Positions 41,703 to 50,161 of a stretch of DNA of 64,000 bases are shown here, piece by piece. This stretch comes from an uncultured Atopobium sp. Lineage in GTDB: Bacteria; Actinomycetota; Coriobacteriia; Coriobacteriales; Atopobiaceae. The position numbers were made by a program, and so were the translations under genes. Location of the stretch: the NCBI GenBank assembly GCA_916715765.1, contig CAKAPG010000005.1:1-64000 (forward strand). Reading direction: 5' to 3'. The notes under the pieces are model-generated. The model was not told where the DNA came from. It saw only the letters and a list, made by a program, of their open reading frames with translations, and made no database searches. Each line of letters starts with the position of its first letter. The first letter of the stretch is position 1.

Positions 41703-43844
41703 ATGGGTATTAGAACCCGTCGTGCACGTACACACGCAAATACACATGCCGTAGGTTTTGGCATTGCTGGATTCTTTGGCTTTATGGCTCTTCTCGCGCT
41801 TGCACTTGCTCTTTCTTTGGGTGCAGCTGTTTCTTCATGGCTCGAGGACCTGCCTGATTACAACTCTGCTGATGCCTACCTGGTAGCAGAGCCTACCCGC
41901 GTTTATGACTCCAAGGGTAACGACATTGCTGACTTCTATCTGCAGCAACGCCGTTCCGTTACCCTGGATCAGATTTCTCCTTATGTTATTCAGGGCACCA
42001 TTGATACTGAGGATAAGCGCTTCTATTCCCACAGCGGTATTGACCCCTGGGGTATTGTCCGCGCATCTGTTGGCTCTTTGTTTGGTGGCGGCGAAGGTGC
42101 TTCCACTATTACACAGCAGCTTGTTCGTAACACTGTTCTTTCCAACGAGCAGTTTGAGCGTTCTTTGAAGCGTAAGGTCCGCGAGGCTTACATCTCTATT
42201 CAGATGGAGAAGAAGTTTACTAAAGACCAGATTCTTAATATGTACCTCAACACCATTTACTACGGTAATGGTGCTTACGGTATTGAAGCAGCAAGTATTA
42301 TCTACTTCAACAAGCATGCAAGTGACCTAACCCTTGCTGAGGCTGCAACACTTGCTGGTCTTCCAAACGCACCTTCTGCCTATGACCCAACCGTCAATCC
42401 AGAGGCCGCAAGAGAAAGACGCAACACTGTTCTTGAGCGTATGCTTCGCGCAGGTGATATTACGCAGGAGCAATACGATGAGGCTGTTGCAGAAGACTTA
42501 GTGCTTAATCCTGGTACTTTGACCGATAACATTGGCCAGTTCCCTTACTGGACTGACTATATTCGTAGCCTGCTTCAGGAAGACTTTGATAGCGATACCA
42601 TTCTTCAGGGTGGATTGCGCGTTTACACCACGCTTGATCCTGACCTCCAGAAAGACGCTGATGAGGCTGCTAGAAGACGTATTGCTGAGCTTGGCAATCC
42701 TCGTCTGGGTGCTGCTTTGGTTTCTATTGATCCTCAGACTGGCTACATTAAAGCAATGGTTGGTGGACAGGATTACTCAAAGAGCCAGTACAACATTGCA
42801 ACCAGTAGTAACCGTCAGATGGGCTCCAGCTTTAAGATGTATACGCTGGTAGCGGCCCTTTCCGAAGGTATGAATCCAGAGATTGTTCTTAACGGCAACT
42901 CTCCTATGCAAATTACGCCAACCTGGTTGGTCAAAAACGCTGGTAACTACAGCTATGGCGCAATTACGCTGCGTCAAGGTACGGTCTACTCTTCCAACAC
43001 TGTCTATGCACAGGTTGCTGAAGCTATTGGTATCGATAAGATCCTTCAGACTTGCTACGCTATGGGTATTCGCACTCAGCTACAGCCATACCTGTCTACC
43101 ACTCTTGGTTCTCAGGGCGTAACCCCTATTGAACAGTGCACGGCATTTGCAACCCTTGCAGCAGGCGGTGTTCGTCGTGATGCTGTAGCAATTACGCGCA
43201 TCGAAGACCGTAACGGAAACGTTATTTACGAGCACAAGGACAACCCAGTTCAGGCAATTAGCCCAGCTGTTGCTGCAGCAGCAACAGATGTTCTAAGCGG
43301 TGTTCTTACCTCTGGTACTGGTCGTTATGCATACAACCTGAAGACCTTCAACCAGCCAGTTGCTGGTAAGACTGGTACTTCCGATAACTCCGAGGACCTT
43401 TGGTTCTGCGCTTATACCCCACAGCTTGCAACCGTTGCTTGGTGTGGATATCCAGATAGTCGCGACCCCGTTATTATTGGCGGCGGAGAGTCCTCTACCT
43501 TTGTTACCGCTCAGTATGTTTGGGCATACTACATGAACGCAGCGCTTTCTGGTGTTGCACGTGCTGAATTCCCTAAGACCACTGAAAAGATTTCCTATAA
43601 GCCTGACAGCTACTGGAAGTTTGTTGGTGGCTCTGCCAACAACAAACAGCAAGAGAAAGATGACGAGGAAGAGGAAGAAGAGGCTGACGAGGAGGAAGAG
43701 GACAATACCACCACTACTCCTACCACTCCTACTACTCCAGCCACTCCTGGAACCGGAACGGGCACAGGTACAGGTACTGGAACGGGAACGGGAACTGGAA
43801 CTGGCACTGGTACTGGTACGGGAACGGGAACTGGAACTCCATAA
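41703..43844 (+). CDS. Class A penicillin-binding protein (PBP1A type)
   Basis: 713 aa. One N-terminal membrane anchor (about residues 17-42). A GT51 glycosyltransferase domain (about 70-240) with EDKRFYSHSGID and GASTITQQLVRN polymerises lipid II. A transpeptidase domain (about 310-600) has the active-site serine in GSSFK, then YSSN (SxN) and KTGTS. The C-terminus is unusual: a run of Glu/Asp (about 645-663), a Thr/Pro stretch and 15 Gly-Thr repeats. It builds and cross-links peptidoglycan outside the membrane. The gene stands alone between a promoter and a terminator. Confidence 0.95.
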   Translation: MGIRTRRARTHANTHAVGFGIAGFFGFMALLALALALSLGAAVSSWLEDLPDYNSADAYLVAEPTRVYDSKGNDIADFYLQQRRSVTLDQISPYVIQGTIDTEDKRFYSHSGIDPWGIVRASVGSLFGGGEGASTITQQLVRNTVLSNEQFERSLKRKVREAYISIQMEKKFTKDQILNMYLNTIYYGNGAYGIEAASIIYFNKHASDLTLAEAATLAGLPNAPSAYDPTVNPEAARERRNTVLERMLRAGDITQEQYDEAVAEDLVLNPGTLTDNIGQFPYWTDYIRSLLQEDFDSDTILQGGLRVYTTLDPDLQKDADEAARRRIAELGNPRLGAALVSIDPQTGYIKAMVGGQDYSKSQYNIATSSNRQMGSSFKMYTLVAALSEGMNPEIVLNGNSPMQITPTWLVKNAGNYSYGAITLRQGTVYSSNTVYAQVAEAIGIDKILQTCYAMGIRTQLQPYLSTTLGSQGVTPIEQCTAFATLAAGGVRRDAVAITRIEDRNGNVIYEHKDNPVQAISPAVAAAATDVLSGVLTSGTGRYAYNLKTFNQPVAGKTGTSDNSEDLWFCAYTPQLATVAWCGYPDSRDPVIIGGGESSTFVTAQYVWAYYMNAALSGVARAEFPKTTEKISYKPDSYWKFVGGSANNKQQEKDDEEEEEEADEEEEDNTTTTPTTPTTPATPGTGTGTGTGTGTGTGTGTGTGTGTGTGTGTP
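43749..43838 (+). repeat. Tandem hexanucleotide repeat coding for (Gly-Thr)15
   Basis: Fifteen in-frame copies of a GGN-ACN hexamer encode the end of the PBP. The copies vary at third positions (ACG, ACA, ACT, GGA, GGC, GGT) yet keep the reading frame. The number of units can change by slippage without a frameshift, so the tail length may vary between strains. Confidence 0.9.
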
Positions 43845-43864
43845 ACCTCTGGTTTATCTACAAC

Positions 43865-43905
43865 AAAAAGGAGTCTGCACTAAGCAGGCTCCTTTTTCTT
43901 TTTTG
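43865..43905 (+). terminator. Terminator of the PBP gene
   Basis: AAAAAGGAG-CTGC and GCAG-CTCCTTTTT form a strong stem, followed by TTTTTCTTTTTT on the plus strand. Confidence 0.9.
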
Positions 43906-43951
43906 AATGAAGTGTGCTTTTGACGAGTTTCTCGCCAAAAAGCTTTGTGTT

Positions 43952-44392
43952 TTATAGAACGCTCTCTACATTGCCAAGCTGCGTAATAATACGCACCACG
44001 TCTGCAGCATGCGCAGTTTTATCCACAATCATCAAAACGGTATCGTCGCCGGCAACGGTGCCAACAACGTGGTCAAGCTCAACGTCATCAAGGGCAAACG
44101 CAACGGCTGACGCAGTGCCTGGATGACAGCGAATCACAATAAGATTCTCTGCTGCCGTAGCCCCAATCACAAACTCAGAGAGCATTTTCTGCAAATGCAT
44201 ATCTTCAGAAAGCACATAGGCGCCCTCGGGGAGCTTTTGCAAATCCATTTCTGCTGTATCACGAGAAACGGTTGCTTGAGTACAGGCAAAGCCACGATCT
44301 TTAAGCATGTCAACAAGATCGCGCTGCGTACGGATGGACTCGCTGCGAACAAGCTCACGAATCACGTCCTGTCGAGCATTTCTATGCTTCAC
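43952..44392 (-). CDS. argR: Arginine repressor
   Basis: 146 aa with the GTG at 44392 (M-KHRNARQDVIRELV), which GAAGG precedes; the ORF continues 25 codons upstream without support. The N-terminal winged helix has TQRDLVDMLKDRGFACTQATVSRD, and the C-terminal oligomerisation and arginine-binding domain has HPGTASAVAFALDDV and GTVAGDDTVLMIV. It represses arginine synthesis genes and activates catabolism. No arginine genes are adjacent and I see no convincing ARG box pair in its own upstream region. Confidence 0.94.
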   Translation of the reverse strand: MKHRNARQDVIRELVRSESIRTQRDLVDMLKDRGFACTQATVSRDTAEMDLQKLPEGAYVLSEDMHLQKMLSEFVIGATAAENLIVIRCHPGTASAVAFALDDVELDHVVGTVAGDDTVLMIVDKTAHAADVVRIITQLGNVESVL

Positions 44393-44615
44393 GATGCCTT
44401 CTTTCTTTATGCGGCTCACTAACTTTTGAAAACAAATGATAGTGAGTAAAAGAATATACTTAATCAACCCTTATGCGCATACCAAACCGCTAAACGGTGC
44501 AAATAACCCGCTCGTCGGTCGGAATATTGCATTCACCGTTTTCTAAAAGTATTTATGCACTTCTCGCCGTATGATTCATCATGAGTGAAACTATTTTTAC
44601 GGCTTGGAGGCCGCC

Positions 44616-45665
44616 ATGCCCCTGAATGATTCACCTGATAGAAGACAAGGCTCCTACGGAGACTCTGCAATGCGTCGTCGTCCTCCGCAAAATGGTCGTC
44701 CTCCTCGTGATGGCAGTTTTTCCGATAGGCAGGCAAGACGTCGCAAGAGAAATACCCTTGGTTCCCAGGCCATTCTCTTTAAGAGACAATCTCTACTACA
44801 TCGCATTGATTCTCGTACGAGAACCTATATTGTCATTGGACTAGCGGTTATTGCAGCACTTTTACTGGTCTTTATTGTGTCGAGCTGCGTGCGTGGTTGC
44901 GCTAAAGAATCTACTCCAGAGGTAGAGGCCAACTCCGTTGATTCTCGTGTTGCTGTAGGAACTTCAGAGGAACTGACTAAAGCCCTGGCAGCTAAGCTAG
45001 ATCAGAACAAAAACCTTGCATGGATTGCAGAACACGCTGATAAATACAGCGATAAAAGCCTCATTGAGCTAGCACTCGCCCACCCTGAGGCAATTGATTT
45101 TGTTGCAAACTATCCTGATTCTGATGGCAAGGCCAAGACTTACGATGATTCGCTCACCAAAGGTACAGCTCCACAGCTCTATACCTGGGACTCTAGATGG
45201 GGTGGCGTCTCGTACGCCGGTTCTGTAATTGCCACCAAGGGCTCTGGCCCAACTGTCCTTTCTATGGCATACATGGGACTTACCGGAAAGAATAACTGGA
45301 CTCCAGCAGATATTGCGGGCGCTGTTGAAACAACTAAAGCAGCGGACACCGACTCTGGAATGAACAGATCATTTCTCGAGAAGAACCTGGGTGACCTTGG
45401 TCTTGTTGCCGAAAGCTATAGTATTTCGGCCGGCAATATTACCACGCTTCTTGACGCCGAAACTTACCTGCTTGTTGAGGTTAAGGGCAATAAGCTGAGT
45501 TCTGATGGCGATCACTGGATTTTGGTAACCAGCAAGAACGATGACGGCACCGTAAATGTCCACGACCCTCTGTCCCCTGAGGTAAGCGCACGTCCATGGG
45601 CGGCAGAAACTATTGCCGGCGCTGCAAATGCCCTGTACACCGTGACGGTAAAGGCCGCGGAGTAA
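44616..45665 (+). CDS. Membrane-anchored C39-like protein with Ser in place of the catalytic Cys
   Basis: 349 aa. A basic cytoplasmic N-terminus (about 65 residues, rich in Arg and Pro), one membrane segment (about 72-92), then an extracellular region. Residues about 180-345 match the C39-like peptidase group: KGSGPTVLSMAYMGLTG corresponds to the catalytic GCGPT motif, DGDHWILVTS holds the catalytic histidine and NVHDPLS the acidic residue. The cysteine is replaced by serine, so peptidase activity is doubtful. GGAG precedes the ATG at 44616. It diverges from argR. Family call good; function unknown. Confidence 0.8.
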   Translation: MPLNDSPDRRQGSYGDSAMRRRPPQNGRPPRDGSFSDRQARRRKRNTLGSQAILFKRQSLLHRIDSRTRTYIVIGLAVIAALLLVFIVSSCVRGCAKESTPEVEANSVDSRVAVGTSEELTKALAAKLDQNKNLAWIAEHADKYSDKSLIELALAHPEAIDFVANYPDSDGKAKTYDDSLTKGTAPQLYTWDSRWGGVSYAGSVIATKGSGPTVLSMAYMGLTGKNNWTPADIAGAVETTKAADTDSGMNRSFLEKNLGDLGLVAESYSISAGNITTLLDAETYLLVEVKGNKLSSDGDHWILVTSKNDDGTVNVHDPLSPEVSARPWAAETIAGAANALYTVTVKAAE

Positions 45666-45668
45666 AAA

Positions 45669-45697
45669 CCCAGCATCCACAAAAGGTGAATGCTGGG
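45669..45697 (-). terminator. Terminator of the phosphohexomutase gene
   Basis: CCCAGCAT-CAC and GTG-ATGCTGGG form a stem with one mismatch around a short loop. On the minus strand it is followed by TTTTTACT. It also lies three bases after the C39-like stop codon and may serve both genes. Confidence 0.8.
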
Positions 45698-45703
45698 CTG
45701 GAC

Positions 45704-45714
45704 GGGTTTCTCGC
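45704..45714 (+). repeat. Iterated 11-mer GGGTTTCTCGC, copy 4 (intergenic)
   Basis: Exact copy (extended to GGGTTTCTCGCC) in the gap between converging genes, where no protein sequence can explain it. Confidence 0.8.
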
Positions 45715-45755
45715 CAAAATATTGCGTGGAAAAACGTTTTAGAGATAAAGACGAA

Positions 45756-47477
45756 CTATGAAAGCACCTTCTGTGCAGCCTCGCTGAGCTCTGCAACGCG
45801 AGCCTCAGCCTCTTCGCGAGTTTTGCCGTTGGCAAAGAGGTAGGCCTTGACCTTAGGCTCGGTGCCTGATGGACGGAAGATGACCTTGTTGTCTCCCTCA
45901 AGCCTATACTCAATCACGTTGGATGCTGGCAGCGTCTGAGGAGCCTCTTTCTGCAGGCCCGAGACGCGAGGCATTTCTGCGCACTCAGCATAGTCTGTTA
46001 CGCCAACAACCTTGTAATTGCCCACCGTTTCCAGTGGATTCTTACGCAGGCTGCTCATAATCTGAGCCATCTTAGCGGCACCCTCAGCGCCTGGATAGGC
46101 AGCGTTGACAACGCCATTGAGGTAGTAGCCATAGCGCTGGTACAGGGCATCCATTGCCTCGTAGAGGTCCATGTTGCGAGCCGCGTACCAAGAAGCCATT
46201 TCAACGCAAAGCATGGTGGCAACAATAGCGTCCTTATCGCGAGCGTGGGTACCAACAAGGTAGCCATAGGATTCCTCAAAGCCCATGAGGAAGCGGTCCT
46301 CCTCGCCGGCATCCTTGAGCTGGTCAATTTGGTCGCCAATATACTTGAAGCCCGTGAGAACGCGGCGCATCTCAAAGCCACGAGCACGTGCCAAGACGTC
46401 GGGCATAGCAGAAGATACGATGGTGGAAACGGCTACCTTATCCTGGGGTTTCTCGCCACGCTCTTCAGCCATGGTAAGAAGCCAGTCCATAAGCAGGACA
46501 CCCATCTCGTTACCGGAAAGCAGCACGTAATCGCCGTTGTGAGGGATTGCAGTACCCATACGGTCTGCGTCAGGGTCAGTTGCAACCAAAAGGTTTGGCT
46601 TGACCTTGTCGGCAAGCTTAAGGCCCAGCTCAAGTGCCTCACGGAACTCTGGATTTGGATAGGAGCATGTGGGGAAGTTTCCGTCTGGCTCTGCCTGCTC
46701 TGGAACAACGTCAACGTCATTGACGCCAATCTCCTTGAGAATGCGCGTGACACACTCCATGCCTGTACCATTGAGCGGCGTGTACACAACCTTGTAGCCG
46801 TCGGCAGCCTTAAATCCTGGAATAGAAACACGCTTGATAGCCTCAATAAAGTTGTCCAGAACCTCTTCTGGAGTCCAAATGATCAAGCCCTTCTCCAGGC
46901 CTTCTTCAAAGTCCATAGGCTTGACGTCAAAGGGGTTAACGCGTGCGATGTTTGCAGAAATCTCTGCTGCAGCCTCGTCAGTAATCTGACCACCGTTATC
47001 GTTGTATACCTTATAGCCGTTATAAGGCGCAGGGTTGTGGCTTGCGGTAAGCACAATACCTGCGGAAGTCTTGAGGTAGCGGACGGCAAACGAGAGCGTT
47101 GGGACAGGCTCAATGCGTGGATAGACGTACACACGGATGCCATTAGCTGCTAAAACACCAGCTGCAACCTTCTGGAAATCCTCGCCCTTGAGGCGAGAAT
47201 CCCTTGCAAGAGCCACGGTAGGATTTTGGTAGTGAGCGTTGAGGTAATCTGCAAGACCCTGAGTTGCCTGAGCAACAACGTAGACATTCATGCGGTTGGT
47301 GCCAACGCCAATGGTGCCACGAAGACCAGCGGTACCAAATGCAAGTGAGCGATAAAATGCATCGTAGAGCTCATCCTCTGCTTCTGGTTTTGCAAGCTCT
47401 CCGATCTCTTTTACCAGGTCTTCTTCGGTGACGTTTGCACGCCAGGACTCAAATGTTTCCATAACTTTTGCATCCAT
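45756..47477 (-). CDS. Phospho-sugar mutase (phosphoglucomutase/phosphomannomutase, PgcA-like)
   Basis: 573 aa. Alpha-D-phosphohexomutase motifs: GTAGLRGTIGVGTNRMN, the phosphoserine loop LTASHNPAPYNGYKVY, metal site TDPDADRMGTA, sugar-binding GFEESYGYL and phosphate-binding RPSGTEPKVKAY. It interconverts hexose-1- and 6-phosphates and so supplies glucose-1-phosphate to RfbA. GGGAG precedes the ATG at 47477; a TTG four codons upstream is less likely. A stand-alone transcript with its own terminator. Confidence 0.95.
   Translation of the reverse strand: MDAKVMETFESWRANVTEEDLVKEIGELAKPEAEDELYDAFYRSLAFGTAGLRGTIGVGTNRMNVYVVAQATQGLADYLNAHYQNPTVALARDSRLKGEDFQKVAAGVLAANGIRVYVYPRIEPVPTLSFAVRYLKTSAGIVLTASHNPAPYNGYKVYNDNGGQITDEAAAEISANIARVNPFDVKPMDFEEGLEKGLIIWTPEEVLDNFIEAIKRVSIPGFKAADGYKVVYTPLNGTGMECVTRILKEIGVNDVDVVPEQAEPDGNFPTCSYPNPEFREALELGLKLADKVKPNLLVATDPDADRMGTAIPHNGDYVLLSGNEMGVLLMDWLLTMAEERGEKPQDKVAVSTIVSSAMPDVLARARGFEMRRVLTGFKYIGDQIDQLKDAGEEDRFLMGFEESYGYLVGTHARDKDAIVATMLCVEMASWYAARNMDLYEAMDALYQRYGYYLNGVVNAAYPGAEGAAKMAQIMSSLRKNPLETVGNYKVVGVTDYAECAEMPRVSGLQKEAPQTLPASNVIEYRLEGDNKVIFRPSGTEPKVKAYLFANGKTREEAEARVAELSEAAQKVLS
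46446..46456 (+). repeat. Iterated 11-mer GGGTTTCTCGC, copy 5
   Basis: Exact copy (extended to GGGTTTCTCGCC) inside the phosphohexomutase gene, in the codons Gly-Glu-Lys-Pro. Confidence 0.75.
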
Positions 47478-47559
47478 AATGACTCCCAAACCTCAAACAG
47501 CTCTCTATTTCTTAGTAAAAGATACTACGCGTATTTTAAGCGAAAAATAACAGATGATT

Positions 47560-47665
47560 GGGGACATTATGTATGAACTTCCGCTCTTCGGTGAGTGGAG
47601 GGTGGTGCGGGCTGCAGACGCGCTGCTCGAAGTCACACACAGCCTAGCACCCACGGGTTCTTGAT
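47560..47665. other. GC-rich intergenic island with inverted repeats
   Basis: The 279-bp gap between the phosphohexomutase and rlmKL starts is GC-rich at its centre. Arms GGGTG (47604-47608 region) and CACCC, with GGCTG and CAGCC inside them, could fold as one long stem. A 31-codon ORF (47571-47666, plus) begins with ATG after GGGGA but resembles nothing I know. It could be a small RNA, a leader or a small protein; the evidence is thin. Confidence 0.3.
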
Positions 47666-47756
47666 GTATTTTCTTCTCCCCAGCCATTTGGCGAGAAAAA
47701 CATGGGAAAATATTGCATCAGTATGTATTCCATTCCTACGGGCGAAAGGTGTCCCG

Positions 47757-50045
47757 ATGTCTCAAGAACTTGAGTTCTTTGCAACGTGTCCAAAAGGCTT
47801 TGAGAAGCTTCTTGCACAGGAGCTAGACGGCCTGCGCATCAAAAAGGTGCGTCCTCTTGGCGGACAGGTTGCGTTTTACGGCTCACTTGCCGATGCTTAC
47901 CGCGTCTGTTTATGGTCTCGCCTCACGTCTCGCGTCATTTTAGTGCTTGATCGCGTTGGTGCTGCAACTTCAGACGCTCTCTACGAAGACCTCTCCCACA
48001 TTGCTTGGGAAGACCATATTGGTCCGCATGCCACCATTGCAGTCAGCGCTCACGGCACAAATGACCAGCTCAGAAATACCAACTTCATTGCTGTCAGAAC
48101 AAAAGACGCTATTGTAGACCGACTTGTAGCAAAACGCGGAAGCCGTCCTATGGTCAACACGCTTGCGCCTGACGTAACTATTGTCGTGCGCGTCTCACGC
48201 AACCGTGCCACGGTTGGCATTGACCTTGCTGGTGAGGCGCTCTTTAAGCGCAGTCTGACTGGCGGTCGAGGGCCGGCACGTGAGTTTGCGCCGCTCAGGC
48301 TGGACTACGCTGCTGCCCTTCTGTACCTGCAGGCGCAAACTGCTGCGAGTGCATCGCTCTTCTCGCCAGACGCGCCGCTGCCGGCGCTGCTGTTCCCGGG
48401 AGCAGGCGCGCTTGCACAGGAGGCAGCGGGCATGGCACTGGACGTGGCGCCGGGCATTCTGCGCGCTCGCTGGGGCATGACGGGTTGGGCTGGCCACGAC
48501 GACGATGCCTGGCAGGATTTGCTTGCTGAGGCCGATGAACGTGCCGAGAAGGGCCAAGAGCGCCAGGTCACACTCTATGCAGCGGACCCTCGCCCAAAGG
48601 CCAAGGAGGCTGTGCTTTATACGCTTCGTGCAGGCGGTCTCAAGGCTGACGTGCAGTTCTTGGCCGCTTCTAAGCTACTAAAACATGCAGAGCACTTCAC
48701 GGGCATTGTTGCCGATCTCTCGTGGACCAAAGAAGAGCCCACACTTCAGGGCTCTGCTTACTCCACGCTTGGACTTTTTGTGGGACAGGCAAGCACGCTT
48801 CTTACCAGCGATACAAATACCGATACGGTGCTCAGAGCAACTCCATCGCAGACGCTTTCTGTTTACGTGGGCAACTCCATTGCTACGATGCGCTCCTACC
48901 CTGCCGCAATCGCAGAGAAAGCAGGTGGCGGCGAAGCTGATGCCACTGCACCTGCAAGCAACTCTGAGTCAACCTCGGTTCCTGCAGGTCCCACTGTCAT
49001 GGTTAACAACCAGCCCGTAAGCGTGCTGGTACCTGCGTCTGATCAGTTTGCTGCACGCCTTACTAAGGTGGCCAAGCAACGCGCTAAGTGGGCTCGTAAA
49101 AACGACGTCTCGTGCTATCGCGTCTATGACGCTGACCTACCCGATTATGCCGTCAGCATTGACATCTACAAGGGCGCCACAAAGCCAACTACCTGGCTGC
49201 AAATCTCTGAGTACGCTGCATCTAAAGAGATTGATCCAGACCTTGCAAAGCGCCGCCTCCTAGACGTCCTAGCTTTGGCTCCTCGCATTCTAGGCGTACC
49301 CAGCTCAAACGTAAATCTACGAACAAGAACGCGTGCAAAGGGTGGCTCTCAGTACTCTGACGAGGGCAGCGCTGCAGACAACTCCAGAAAAGAAATGCTG
49401 CTCATCGATGAGGGTGGCCTACTCTTTGAGGTCAACTTTGCCTCAAGGCTGGACTGTGGAATCTTCCTAGACCACCGCGATACACGCGCAGAGATTCGTG
49501 AGCTCATGAAGAGTGCTGGCGCAGCTAAGAGCTTCCTCAATCTCTTTGCCTACACAGGTACCGCTACCTGCTACGCAGCAGATGGTGGTGCACTCCACTC
49601 TACTACTGTTGACCTCTCCAAACCTTCGCTCGAGTGGGCCAAGCGCAACATGAAGCGCAACGGTTTTGACGGCGAGGAACACGAGTTTGTCCAGGCAGAC
49701 GTCCTATCTTGGATTACCGAGATGCGTCACACCAAAAACCGCTGGAACGTTATCTTCTGCGACGTCCCCACCTTCTCCAACTCATCGCGCATGAGGCAGA
49801 GCTCGTTTGATGTCCAGAGAGATCATGCTGAGCTTATCATTGGCATTTCTCGCCTTCTGACTCGCGGCGGCGTTGCCATTTTCTCATGCAACCTACGTAC
49901 CTTTAAGCCAGATGTTGAGAAAATCCAGCGAGCTGGCGTCGACATTGAAGACATAACAAGTGAAACTATTCCGGAGGACTTCTCAAGAAATCAGAAGATT
50001 CACCACACATATAAAATCTCGAGAAAACCGCGGGAAAATGAGTAA
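47757..50045 (+). CDS. RlmKL-type 23S rRNA methyltransferase with degenerate RlmL half
   Basis: 762 aa. An N-terminal THUMP domain (about 1-155; FFATCPKGFEKLLAQEL). The RlmL-like middle part (about 160-400) keeps the landmark DVAPGILR, but the SAM loop reads FPGAGALAQEA instead of the usual DPMCGSGT form and the catalytic NPPY motif is replaced by VADLSW. The C-terminal RlmK half (about 450-760) retains LDCGIFLDHRDTR, LNLFAYTGTAT and FCDVPTFSNSSRM. So only the m7G2069-forming (RlmK) activity looks possible. AAAGGTG precedes the ATG at 47757. The gene is monocistronic. Confidence 0.85.
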   Translation: MSQELEFFATCPKGFEKLLAQELDGLRIKKVRPLGGQVAFYGSLADAYRVCLWSRLTSRVILVLDRVGAATSDALYEDLSHIAWEDHIGPHATIAVSAHGTNDQLRNTNFIAVRTKDAIVDRLVAKRGSRPMVNTLAPDVTIVVRVSRNRATVGIDLAGEALFKRSLTGGRGPAREFAPLRLDYAAALLYLQAQTAASASLFSPDAPLPALLFPGAGALAQEAAGMALDVAPGILRARWGMTGWAGHDDDAWQDLLAEADERAEKGQERQVTLYAADPRPKAKEAVLYTLRAGGLKADVQFLAASKLLKHAEHFTGIVADLSWTKEEPTLQGSAYSTLGLFVGQASTLLTSDTNTDTVLRATPSQTLSVYVGNSIATMRSYPAAIAEKAGGGEADATAPASNSESTSVPAGPTVMVNNQPVSVLVPASDQFAARLTKVAKQRAKWARKNDVSCYRVYDADLPDYAVSIDIYKGATKPTTWLQISEYAASKEIDPDLAKRRLLDVLALAPRILGVPSSNVNLRTRTRAKGGSQYSDEGSAADNSRKEMLLIDEGGLLFEVNFASRLDCGIFLDHRDTRAEIRELMKSAGAAKSFLNLFAYTGTATCYAADGGALHSTTVDLSKPSLEWAKRNMKRNGFDGEEHEFVQADVLSWITEMRHTKNRWNVIFCDVPTFSNSSRMRQSSFDVQRDHAELIIGISRLLTRGGVAIFSCNLRTFKPDVEKIQRAGVDIEDITSETIPEDFSRNQKIHHTYKISRKPRENE

Positions 50046-50088
50046 ATTTTTCCGCTTGCAGGCAAAATAAGTACGTTTGTACATTCGT

Positions 50089-50102
50089 CTAGTTATAACT
50101 AG
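50089..50102. repeat. Palindrome upstream of kup
   Basis: A perfect 14-bp palindrome CTAGTTATAACTAG lies 60 bases before the kup start, in the short gap after rlmKL. It is a candidate operator overlapping a promoter region (TTGTAC at 50079-50084 is nearby). No regulator is identified. Confidence 0.4.
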
Positions 50103-50161
50103 GTATATGGACTAACATATGATGACGAACTGAACCGATCATCTGTTGAGAGGATTAATAG

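Noticed and set aside
43610..43807. Antisense Val-Pro repeat ORF opposite the PBP tail
   Set aside because: It merely mirrors the Gly-Thr hexamer repeat.
46245..47153. 302-codon ORF opposite the phosphohexomutase
   Set aside because: Antisense to conserved catalytic motifs; no start site or domain support.
47560..47670. Signal recognition particle RNA
   Set aside because: The GC-rich hairpin lacks the conserved GGAAGCAGC-type apical loop.
50046..50161. c-di-AMP riboswitch before kup
   Set aside because: The gap is too short and lacks the conserved cores I would expect.
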